Assembly: GCF_039540975.1 (NCBI RefSeq)
Contig: NZ_BAABFL010000360.1
Span: forward strand, 1-9,252
Source: Kistimonas scapharcae
GTDB lineage: Bacteria; Pseudomonadota; Gammaproteobacteria; Pseudomonadales; Endozoicomonadaceae
DNA length: 9,252 bases
Reading direction: 5' to 3'
Numbering within the stretch: position 1 is the first letter of the stretch; each line of letters opens with the position of its first letter. Under the pieces are notes generated by a model, which had not been told where the DNA came from, made no database searches, and saw nothing but the letters and a program-made list of their open reading frames with translations. Below are positions 1 to 6,030 of this stretch, in pieces. The position numbers were made by a program, and so were the translations under genes.

Positions 1-87
1 AATTCCGAGACTGGCAAATATTATCGAATACGCCTCATGCTGGCTGCCATGTGGTCTGCACAGGAGTTTTTGAGTACTTACAGTTCC

Positions 88-1011
88 TCATATCTTCTTT
101 GCTTGCTGAAGTGATTGCTTTCGTTTTTCAACGATTTTCTTGATGACCTTACGATTGGAAAGCAAACCCATGTGTCCACATTCGGCAACATGTACATCGT
201 TGGAGCCATCTAAATTGGCATCGGGCGAAAAGGCATTGTAGTCTTCCAGTAAATCATACCGGCCATGGAACTGTACAATCTCATTTTTCTTCTCTTTTGC
301 TTTGGAGAAAGCATCGAAATGCATATTAATATTGTCTTCGGGAAGACCTAATAGGTAACAACAGTTGACGTAGATGTTTTCGGGTAGCTGGCTTAACGCT
401 TCAATAATTGTCTCTACGCCTCTCGAATGCCCAACTAAATCAATGCAGAGGGGTTGTCCTTTGGGGGTTTTTTGAGCCACTTCTTTAATTTTGTCTAACA
501 GTGCTTCGGGTCGATCTTCGAGGTTAGCTGGAAGGTTGAGTGTGTAAACATCACCACCACCATCTTTCATTAAGGCTTTACCAAGCTGAGTCCAGCAGCC
601 TTGATTTGCCTTATCTCCGTGCACGAGAATCACCGGCCGAAACACCTCATCTTGCGATGAGGGTTCTCCTGTATTGATGCCATACATTGTGAAGTTTTTC
701 TTTCGACCTGCTATGTGAGGAATCGTTCTCCTGAGTAATTGCGCTGGCTCGGAAAGAATGAACGCTAAAGATGGGCTTGCGTTATAAACTCTTTGTAGAA
801 GTTTCATATATGAAAATTTTATGTTTGAAACTTTTCTGTCAAAGACTGAGCGGAGTTTCCAGTATCTTAGATGAATGCGCGTCAATCTTTCTAAGCCGGG
901 AGTTGTTGTAACCTTCCATGGGCCATGAGACTGGCTTTCAGCTGAGTCAGGAGTCGGGGGATATTGTTCTTGGTTGGTATTAGAATATCCGTTATTAGAT
1001 TTTATTTTCAT
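88..1011 (-). CDS. Alpha/beta hydrolase (lipase/esterase-like), candidate effector
   Basis: A 307-residue protein with an alpha/beta hydrolase core in its second half. Strand beta-3 plus the oxyanion HG motif is PVILVHGD (126-133). The nucleophile elbow is GHSRG (194-198, Ser196), the acid is probably Asp253 in HGRYD, and the base His280 in ECGHMG, so a complete Ser-Asp-His triad is present in the right order. The family hydrolyses esters, lipids or amides; the substrate cannot be told from sequence. There is no signal peptide or membrane segment. The first 40 residues are polar and proline/serine-rich, probably disordered, and 41-110 are basic and helical with no recognised domain. The start is supported by AGGT five bases upstream. 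GC is well below that of pheST. It lies 450 bp downstream of another unusual gene on the same strand. The fold is fairly certain; an effector role is inferred only from its neighbours and the lack of an export signal. Confidence 0.82.
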   Translation of the reverse strand: MKIKSNNGYSNTNQEQYPPTPDSAESQSHGPWKVTTTPGLERLTRIHLRYWKLRSVFDRKVSNIKFSYMKLLQRVYNASPSLAFILSEPAQLLRRTIPHIAGRKKNFTMYGINTGEPSSQDEVFRPVILVHGDKANQGCWTQLGKALMKDGGGDVYTLNLPANLEDRPEALLDKIKEVAQKTPKGQPLCIDLVGHSRGVETIIEALSQLPENIYVNCCYLLGLPEDNINMHFDAFSKAKEKKNEIVQFHGRYDLLEDYNAFSPDANLDGSNDVHVAECGHMGLLSNRKVIKKIVEKRKQSLQQAKKI

Positions 1012-1462
1012 GTTCTACCTGTTTTCATGGTTATCGAGTCCTTTTATTTGTATCAGTCTAAGATAAAAAAACGCCAATATAGTAAGGGGTCATAAATTTT
1101 GTAGAGTTTGTGGGTTGTTTATTTGGGGGCGATCACAGAAAGATGTAGTCTCGCCAAGCTCGAGCCGAGCGTAGGGGATAGTCAATGTCTACTGTAGAGA
1201 TATTGAGATAGGGGGCGGGGAAAAGATTCTTGCTGGAGTGGGATTGTTCTGGGATTGTGCTAGATGATTTTTTTCTTGAGTGATGTTTATGTTGTGTACA
1301 GAATCAACCCTAAATAATTTCAGTAATCAGTGGGTTGCAAAGAGTAAGGCAGTATTATTGGGGGTACTCATGGCACAATAATTGATCAAATACCATGAGT
1401 GATGCATGTTGCTATATGTCTACTACTCAACCGTTAAATAGGCAAGCGTGCCTATTCGAAAA
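1012..1462. other. 451-bp intergenic stretch between the two minus-strand genes
   Basis: No convincing gene is seen on either strand. The part next to 1011 is AT-rich and probably carries the promoter of the hydrolase gene; I see no -35/-10 pair good enough to place it. A more GC-rich patch at about 1125-1220 has short inverted words (CTCGAGC/CCGAG) and may be remnant DNA. Two hairpin-forming elements near the far end are listed separately. Confidence 0.6.
1365..1401. repeat. Inverted repeat ACTCATGG/CCATGAGT with a palindrome in its loop
   Basis: The arms ACTCATGG (1366-1373) and CCATGAGT (1393-1400) pair perfectly over 8 bp, with one possible extra T-G pair outside. The 19-base spacer contains the palindrome TTGATCAA (1382-1389). 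No T-run follows on either strand, so a protein-binding site or a remnant is more likely than a terminator. Function unknown. Confidence 0.45.
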
Positions 1463-1474
1463 TTAGAATAGGCA
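1435..1474. repeat. Three-copy TGCCTATT element spanning the stop codon of the 1463-2761 gene
   Basis: On the minus strand TGCCTATTC (1474-1466) encodes the last residues before the stop; its complement GAATAGGCA lies at 1457-1449 and a further direct copy TGCCTATTT at 1445-1437. The first and second copies can form a 9-bp stem holding the TAA stop in its loop. The second and third can form an 8-9 bp stem with loop CGCT. The two stems exclude each other. Only a short T-run follows, so this is at best a weak transcription terminator of the upstream gene, or an mRNA 3'-end structure. Confidence 0.5.
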
Positions 1475-2761
1475 AAGGATGTTTTCGGCGTAATCAAGAT
1501 ACTGTCGCAGAAGATCCTCAGTAATGGTGATTTCCTGTTTCTCTGTGCTTTCTCCGATCATGGCTGCGAAATCTTCGGTGTTAGTGTATCCACCCTGGAA
1601 CTTTTGTCCCACAAGATTACGCTCGTTGACCAGGTAGTTAAAAATGTAGTCGGCATCGATCTTGGCGATTTCATTCCCACCCATCAGAAGGACTTTCAAT
1701 TCTTCATTCAAGGCATCTTCCATGGATGATTCTGAGCTGTAATCGGCAATGTTGTCGAGAGAAATTGACTCTTCTCCATCAAGTGGGTGAGCTGCAGTAT
1801 ATGCGATCATTGAGCCCATTCTGGCCTCGAAACAAACATCCGTCTTAGGCATAGCTTCTTCTACAAACGCTTGAACCGTACCCTCACGGATAGCCTTGTC
1901 CATGTTTTTTTCAAACATTTCTATATAGTCATTCAACGAGTTCGCTAACATTGTTGGGTTGTTAAGTTTTTCATGGAAGGTCAAGTCTGTTGCTTTATGG
2001 AAGAAATGGCAGGCATTATCTTTATTACGTAATTTTTCTTGTATTTGAGGCAGGTTTTGCTTCATTTTATTGATGCTTTGCATCGCTAATGAAAGATATT
2101 CGTAGTGTGTCATGCCTGTCTTTGCTAATTGGAGACGTCTACCGAGTGCTTTCCATAAAGGTCGAGGAACCCAGCGCTTTTCAAGTGATTTGCTAACCCA
2201 TGTTTTTACCGTATCGATCGGTAAGCCAAGAAACTTCTTATGCAGTTCAAGTGAGGGTTTCTTACCTTGATAGTTGGGGGAACCGCCAAGGCTGTCCTTC
2301 AATGAGTCCAGGCTATCTTGATAGGTTTGATACTGGCCCGATAATGTGGCTTCTTCTCGTTTCGCCTCACTGACAGAGTCTGCTATGTCGGATAAACACT
2401 CGGTAATGGCTTCATCTGAGAGGTTGACGAAAAACTGAGACCGGCTATTAGATGGTGCTGACTCAAGTTGGCCTTGAAGTATCTTGTTTAATTCTTTCTT
2501 GAAAGCTTCACTCTGGGAAGTAACGTTACCCGTTTTTATGGGAGAGGAATTTTTTCTTTCTGCGGCATGGTTGGATGCACCTTGAGCGCCGGCTTTCATG
2601 TTGTTTGCAATGTTGCGCATGACGTTTGGGTTTGTTTTGACAGCTTTCCCTTTTAGTCGTTTTTTTCCTCTTTTTTCGACTCGGCCACTTTTTACATTTT
2701 CATTGTCGCTTTTGTCATCGATATGTGTACTTCTTGTGTTTCCACGGTTGTTGATTTTCAT
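1463..2761 (-). CDS. Hypothetical soluble protein with basic N-terminus, candidate effector
   Basis: I do not recognise this 432-residue protein. Residues 1-80 are polar, with little hydrophobic content, and contain a dense basic cluster at 27-42 (including KRGKKRLKGK) resembling a nuclear localisation signal. From about 85 to the end it is mostly predicted helical, with heptad-like stretches around 125-160 and 225-300. A cysteine-containing segment DVCFEARMGSMIAYTAAH (308-325) is the most motif-like part, and acidic patches follow at 328-355. It has no signal peptide or transmembrane segment. The start has a good ribosome site, AAGGAA six bases upstream, and a 16-bp hairpin lies immediately before that. 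It is divergent from the tyrosine-motif gene at 3113 across 351 bp and upstream of the hydrolase gene on the same strand. Low GC and the neighbours suggest acquired, possibly host-directed cargo. The open frame and ribosome site make the gene likely real; its function is unknown. Confidence 0.72.
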   Translation of the reverse strand: MKINNRGNTRSTHIDDKSDNENVKSGRVEKRGKKRLKGKAVKTNPNVMRNIANNMKAGAQGASNHAAERKNSSPIKTGNVTSQSEAFKKELNKILQGQLESAPSNSRSQFFVNLSDEAITECLSDIADSVSEAKREEATLSGQYQTYQDSLDSLKDSLGGSPNYQGKKPSLELHKKFLGLPIDTVKTWVSKSLEKRWVPRPLWKALGRRLQLAKTGMTHYEYLSLAMQSINKMKQNLPQIQEKLRNKDNACHFFHKATDLTFHEKLNNPTMLANSLNDYIEMFEKNMDKAIREGTVQAFVEEAMPKTDVCFEARMGSMIAYTAAHPLDGEESISLDNIADYSSESSMEDALNEELKVLLMGGNEIAKIDADYIFNYLVNERNLVGQKFQGGYTNTEDFAAMIGESTEKQEITITEDLLRQYLDYAENILCLF

Positions 2762-3112
2762 GATTGATTCCTTTTTTGAGCCATCTGGTTTTTAAATAAA
2801 AACCAGATGGCTCGGTATATTAGTCCTTTGTATAAAATATAACGTTTTTTTGAGGCTGCTTTGTTTTTGGGGTTGTTTTTTTGTGGTCTGTTTCGTAGTT
2901 GTGCATTTTTAAAGTTTATAGGTTTCTTTTATTTCAAAGCGTGCTATCGGTTTTTTATGGTTTTGCAGTGTTTCTGATGTTCTTGTCGTCCTTATTGCAA
3001 ATGATTCTATTGGATGAATGTTTTATTTTTATCTGGTTCTTGTTGGGGTTGAATTATGAAACAGCCGTGTGTGCTGAAACAACAATGAAAATGCGTTTGC
3101 AAGGAGAGTGTT
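2762..3112. promoter_or_regulatory. 351-bp AT-rich divergent intergenic region
   Basis: This stretch separates the starts of two divergently transcribed genes and must hold promoters for both. It is very T-rich on the + strand (about a third GC by eye). It includes a perfect hairpin (listed separately) and the ribosome site AAGGAGAG at 3101-3108, five bases before the ATG at 3113. I could not place a convincing sigma-70 promoter. A hydrophobic reading frame through it is discussed under rejected items. Confidence 0.5.
2778..2813 (-). repeat. Perfect 16-bp inverted repeat in the leader of the 1463-2761 gene
   Basis: The arms GAGCCATCTGGTTTTT (2778-2793) and AAAAACCAGATGGCTC (2798-2813) are exact reverse complements around the 4-base loop AAAT. 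On the minus strand the hairpin is followed directly by AAAAAAGGAATCAATC and the ATG, so in a transcript it would abut the ribosome site. It lacks a 3' T-run in either direction, which argues against a classic terminator. It could be an operator, a translation-control or stability hairpin, or a miniature element. Confidence 0.8.
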
Positions 3113-4723
3113 ATGTCAGGATTGAATAAAACTGTGGCAGGGGCAGTGATTGCTTATCCCGGTGATCCTCAGGCAGCGGCCTCTGTTGAGGTTGCAGATG
3201 GAGAACAGAATGGGCGCCTGAATGGTCAGAAGGTGGTGGGTGTGCTTGGTGAACCCGCAGTTGCCAGTCATTCCCGGCCTGTATCAGAGCCGCAATCAGC
3301 CATGGCGTTTACGTCGCTGGGAAGCCGTATCATGACCTTGAAAAAGCAGCCGGGACTTGAAGAAAGTATCAAACATGCTGCCAGAAAAACCTATGTCAAA
3401 TGTATTCGTCCAGAGCGTATTTCTCGAGAGGTAATTCCAGAGCCTTCCAGTAATGACAAGCGGGATCCAACTCTGGTGTTACAGTTCGGTAAAGTGCTGA
3501 ATCAGTTGGCAGAAGAAAAGGGCTTGTCGGTGAATGCTGTTGTTGGTGAAGGGGGCGTTGAGGGTGATCGTAGCCAGAAAGCAGACGATGGGGCTGACGC
3601 CGTCATTGACAGCTTTGCGATGGAACCCTCGAAGAAGGCCGTTGTGAAGCAATACAGTCGCTTATGGATTCTCTTTCAGCACCTGAAGCGTAAAGTGCGA
3701 ACCCTGGTTGTGCGTCATCAGGGGGATGTCAAAGCCAAGGACTTCAAGGCAATTCCCTCATCTCTGATGGCTTTGTTCGCACCGGGTACAGAGCTTCAGC
3801 GGTTGGCTGCTCAGTATAATCTGTTGCAACAGACGTTGGAGACGTCCAAGAGTGATTCGGCGGTAGAGGAATTCCAACGCTCTGAGCTGAAACGTGACCT
3901 GCTGCATCTGGTTGATAATATGCAGGCAGAGATCAAGAAATTCATAGACGATGTCACTTATCCGTTGAGCGATGCATGCGATGAGCTCAGTGCCAAAGAG
4001 CGTTACATGCTGGCGGAGAAGTTGAAAAGCAAATTTCATATTAAAGCCGCTGGGCTGGCAGAAGCTGGCCCGAATACCCCTGCATTGGCAGATCTATTGG
4101 AAGAAGGCACCTTGGTAGACGAGTCGAATGTTGAATCTGATTACATGGATATGACGGTAAGGACTCCGTTCATCAGTGGTGCGAGGTCCGGCCATTATGA
4201 TGTGCCCAAATCCAATCAGCCTGTGCATTCTGGCAGTGATGAATCGGTATACGTTGAGATGATGTCGCCACACATTGCCGCTGTCGAAAATGATAGAGGT
4301 CACTATGATGTGCCGCGTTCAAACCATCCTGTGGAAGAACCGATTTATGAAGAGATTGTACCTCGTGATGCACAAGCCGATCGTAATGAGCCAATCTATG
4401 ATGTCCCTCGTCCCATGCATGCCGTTGCAACTCAAAAGAATAAGCTTGCTGTAGAGGATGGAGTGGGAGTTGGTGGTCATGAGGAGTGGCCGGCCCCTCC
4501 GCCAGCCCTGACTAAGGCATATATTGAATCCGAGGAAGCCAAAGTTACTGGTGACGTGTTACCACCTCTGCCAGAGGTTGATGAGACGGCGTTTGCAGCC
4601 AATCAGCGGGAGGATTTTCCGCCACCGCCTTCGGTCGAGCAGGGTGCTGTGTCAGAGGCTCCACGCAAGGCTAAGCCCGGCTATCCGCCTATAGCGCCCA
4701 AGCCTCCCCGTAAGGACAGTTGA
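3113..4723 (+). CDS. Putative EPIYA/Tarp-like translocated effector with SH2, EVH1 and SH3 ligand motifs
   Basis: A 536-residue protein in three parts. Residues 1-170 are low-complexity. Residues 175-315 are mostly charged alpha-helix with coiled-coil character (for example 226-280). Residues 340-536 are disordered and built of eukaryotic-type short motifs. Tyr344 (YMDM) and Tyr380 (YVEM) match the PI3-kinase p85 SH2 ligand YxxM. Tyr362, Tyr398 and Tyr429 (YDVP) match the Crk/Nck-type YDxP ligand of p130Cas. Tyr412 (EPIYEEI) matches the Src-family YEEI ligand; EPIY occurs literally twice. A proline-rich tail follows. Known effectors with tyrosine motifs phosphorylated by host kinases include CagA, Tarp, Tir, AnkA and Bartonella Beps. 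The role inferred here is host signalling and actin control after delivery into a eukaryotic cell. There is no Sec signal; the basic C-terminus (APRKAK, KPPRK) would suit type IV secretion, but the route is unknown. The start is fixed by AAGGAGAG five bases upstream. GC is about 50%, below pheST. No secretion genes are in view. Gene certain; effector role well supported by motifs but unproven. Confidence 0.85.
   Translation: MSGLNKTVAGAVIAYPGDPQAAASVEVADGEQNGRLNGQKVVGVLGEPAVASHSRPVSEPQSAMAFTSLGSRIMTLKKQPGLEESIKHAARKTYVKCIRPERISREVIPEPSSNDKRDPTLVLQFGKVLNQLAEEKGLSVNAVVGEGGVEGDRSQKADDGADAVIDSFAMEPSKKAVVKQYSRLWILFQHLKRKVRTLVVRHQGDVKAKDFKAIPSSLMALFAPGTELQRLAAQYNLLQQTLETSKSDSAVEEFQRSELKRDLLHLVDNMQAEIKKFIDDVTYPLSDACDELSAKERYMLAEKLKSKFHIKAAGLAEAGPNTPALADLLEEGTLVDESNVESDYMDMTVRTPFISGARSGHYDVPKSNQPVHSGSDESVYVEMMSPHIAAVENDRGHYDVPRSNHPVEEPIYEEIVPRDAQADRNEPIYDVPRPMHAVATQKNKLAVEDGVGVGGHEEWPAPPPALTKAYIESEEAKVTGDVLPPLPEVDETAFAANQREDFPPPPSVEQGAVSEAPRKAKPGYPPIAPKPPRKDS
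4142..4408 (+). other. Tyrosine-motif module encoding six SH2-ligand-like sites
   Basis: The six tyrosines are at residues 344, 362, 380, 398, 412 and 429, with spacings of 18, 18, 18, 14 and 17. The flanks are acidic and proline-containing (VESDY, DESVY, EEPIY, NEPIY), as expected of tyrosine-kinase substrates. The +1 to +3 residues fall into three classes: MDM/VEM (p85), DVP three times (Crk/Nck) and EEI (Src family). Matches are to published consensus motifs recalled from knowledge, not to a search. Confidence 0.8.
4190..4426 (+). repeat. Degenerate tandem repeat encoding the YDVP units
   Basis: Unit A (residues 360-395) begins GHYDVPKSNQPV and ends VENDR. Unit B (396-424) begins GHYDVPRSNHPV and ends DAQADR. 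A shortened unit C (425-438) carries EPIYDVPRPMHAV. The conserved core is YDVP(K/R) followed by polar residues and a valine. At DNA level the cores share tatgatgtgcc between units A and B, while the intervening parts have diverged, so the duplication is old. Confidence 0.7.
4481..4714 (+). other. Proline-rich EVH1/SH3-ligand tail of the effector candidate
   Basis: Three EVH1-type cores sit in acidic surroundings: EEWPAPPP (W459), VLPPLPEVDE (L483) and EDFPPPPSVEQ (F502). FPPPP is the exact Ena/VASP-binding core known from Listeria ActA and host vinculin and zyxin; WPAPP and LPPLP are looser matches. The last 18 residues hold a class I SH3 ligand pattern (KAKPGYP, 519-525) and a class II pattern (PKPPRK, 529-534). 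No WH2 or actin-binding helix was seen. Confidence 0.7.
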
Positions 4724-4935
4724 GTCAAAAGAAAAATGCTCATATGAAAAACGACACTTTTGATAACCCGCTTCGGCGGGTTTTTCTTTCTGTAAGAATG
4801 TTATGAATGCATGCATTCTTTGTAAGTGATTTAACGCAGCAGCATCCTGTCCTCCCGCTGTTCAAGTCCCGGCATTGCCGGTAAACTAGCCCGTTTTGCA
4901 TCACCCGTGAATCAAGGTTCCGACGCTCAAATCCC
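4724..4935 (+). promoter_or_regulatory. Gap between effector gene and pheS, presumed pheST promoter and leader
   Basis: The gap holds a terminator (listed separately), then a 14-bp palindrome GAATGCATGCATTC (4805-4818), and a small hairpin CCGGC-ATT-GCCGG (4869-4881). A weak promoter candidate is TTCAAG (4861-4866) with TAAACT (4882-4887), 15 bp apart; I would not rely on it. In enterobacteria pheST is attenuated through a Phe-rich leader peptide, pheM. The short frames here (for example ATG at 4744, 20 codons, two Phe) do not look like one. Confidence 0.4.
4765..4790 (+). terminator. Rho-independent terminator after the effector gene
   Basis: Stem AACCCGC (4765-4771), tetraloop TTCG, and stem GCGGGTT (4776-4782) form seven perfect pairs, running into a T-rich tract TTTTTCTTTC (4781-4790). 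It lies 42 bases after the stop at 4723. It either ends the effector transcript or is the old terminator of whatever preceded pheS before the accessory DNA arrived. Confidence 0.85.
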
Positions 4936-5937
4936 ATGGAAAATCTCGAAGTTCTGACCAACGCCGCACTGGAGGCCGTCGCCGTCGCCAGTGACGCTGC
5001 AAGCCTGGATCAGGTACGTGTGCAGTACCTGGGCAAAAAGGGTGAAATCAGCCTGCTGATGCAGAGTCTGCGTGACGTGCCGCCCGCCGAGAAACCGGCT
5101 GCCGGCGCCCGCATCAACGCTGCCAAACAACAGGTGCAGACCGCCATCAATGCCCGCCGTGAAGCGCTGGAAAACGCGGTGCTTGAAGCCCGCCTGGCCA
5201 GTGAAACCATCGATGTCACCCTGCCGGGCCGCGGCCAGGCTATCGGCGGCATCCATCCGGTGACCCGGACCATGGAGCGGATTACCGAATATTTCCGCAC
5301 CATCGGCTTCGAGCAGGCGGACGGCCCTGAGATCGAAGATGATTACCACAACTTCGAAGCACTCAATATCCCGTCGCACCACCCGGCCCGTGCCATGCAC
5401 GATACCTTCTACTTTAACCCCGGCACCGTGCTGCGTACCCATACCTCACCGGTTCAGGTGCGGGTGATGGAAAGCGGCAAGCCACCGTTTGCGGTCATCT
5501 GCCCGGGTAAGGTCTATCGCTGCGATTCCGACCAGACCCACAGCCCCATGTTCCACCAGGTGGAAGGCCTGTATGTGGGTGAAAAGGTCAGCTTTGCCGA
5601 TCTGAAGAGCGTGCTGGTGGACTTCCTGCGTGTCTTCTTTGAGCGTGACGACCTGCAGGTTCGTTTCCGTCCGTCCTACTTCCCGTTCACTGAGCCGTCT
5701 GCCGAGGTGGATATCGAGTGGGGCCGCAATGAAGACGGTTCCATTAAGTGGCTGGAAGTGCTGGGCTGCGGCATGGTGCACCCGAAGGTGTTCGAATACG
5801 CCGGTATCGATGCCACCAAATACACCGGTTATGCCTTTGGTCTCGGTGTTGAACGCTTCGCCATGCTGCGCTACGGCGTGAAGGACCTGCGCCTGTTCTT
5901 CGAAAACGACATGCGCTTCCTGGAGCAGTTCCACTGA
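4936..5937 (+). CDS. pheS: Phenylalanine--tRNA ligase alpha subunit
   Basis: PheS is the catalytic subunit of the cytoplasmic alpha2-beta2 enzyme that attaches phenylalanine to tRNA-Phe. The 333 residues match the usual length (327 in E. coli). An N-terminal helical arm covers about 1-85 and binds tRNA. The class II synthetase core follows: motif 1 around 122-150 (GPEIEDDYHNF and HHPAR), motif 2 at 194-211 (YRCDSDQTHSPMFHQVEG), and motif 3 at 298-313 (GYAFGLGVERFAMLRYG region). The alanine in GYAFGLG, which sets the size of the Phe pocket, is present. The ATG at 4936 gives an N-terminus aligning with E. coli; its ribosome site is weak. pheT follows after 93 bp. GC rises clearly over the genes to its left. 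The upstream neighbour is unusual, since rplT is common there. Confidence 0.98.
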   Translation: MENLEVLTNAALEAVAVASDAASLDQVRVQYLGKKGEISLLMQSLRDVPPAEKPAAGARINAAKQQVQTAINARREALENAVLEARLASETIDVTLPGRGQAIGGIHPVTRTMERITEYFRTIGFEQADGPEIEDDYHNFEALNIPSHHPARAMHDTFYFNPGTVLRTHTSPVQVRVMESGKPPFAVICPGKVYRCDSDQTHSPMFHQVEGLYVGEKVSFADLKSVLVDFLRVFFERDDLQVRFRPSYFPFTEPSAEVDIEWGRNEDGSIKWLEVLGCGMVHPKVFEYAGIDATKYTGYAFGLGVERFAMLRYGVKDLRLFFENDMRFLEQFH

Positions 5938-5940
5938 TCA

Positions 5941-5958
5941 CCTTTCCGGCAGGAAAGG
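5941..5958 (+). other. Hairpin in the pheS-pheT gap
   Basis: CCTTTCC (5941-5947), loop GGCA and GGAAAGG (5952-5958) form a perfect 7-bp stem four bases after the pheS stop. No T-run follows, so it is not a full terminator. It might mark mRNA processing or tune relative subunit expression. Confidence 0.45.
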
Positions 5959-6014
5959 GCGGGATTTGACAGTATTTGAGTGTGTCCTGGCGGCATCAAA
6001 GCACCGTCAGGCGA

Positions 6015-6020
6015 TGAGGA
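6015..6020 (+). promoter_or_regulatory. Ribosome-binding site deciding the pheT start
   Basis: TGAGGA lies ten bases before the ATG at 6031. The frame is open further upstream to a GTG at 5980, but that start has no such site and would add 17 residues without family resemblance. Confidence 0.7.
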
Positions 6021-6030
6021 CGAACAAAGC

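Noticed and set aside
1..114. A 37-codon + strand frame open from the window start
   Set aside because: It is short enough to be chance, overlaps the 3' end of the hydrolase gene, and shows no recognisable motif.
1125..1220. GC-richer patch as an insertion-sequence end
   Set aside because: There are no terminal inverted repeats, target duplication or transposase fragment that I can identify.
1805..1850. CFEARMG segment (Cys310) as an IpaH/SspH-type NEL ubiquitin ligase active site
   Set aside because: NEL enzymes have a C-x-D-R type motif in a distinctive helical domain, usually after leucine-rich repeats. Here the aspartate is not in place and no such repeats exist, so the resemblance is too weak.
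2899..3129. A 76-codon hydrophobic open frame on the + strand before the effector gene
   Set aside because: It starts with TTG without a ribosome site, runs through very T-rich DNA that yields Phe/Leu by composition, and overlaps the well-supported start at 3113.
3758..4430. Minus-strand frames opposite the effector gene
   Set aside because: They have no ribosome sites or motifs, and the + strand frame carries clear functional motifs in the same place.
4744..4806. A 20-codon frame as a pheM-like attenuator peptide
   Set aside because: It has only two Phe codons, not clustered, and the terminator lies inside the frame with no visible alternative antiterminator stem.
4927..5934. Minus-strand frames across pheS
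   Set aside because: They are shadows of pheS codon bias with no family resemblance.
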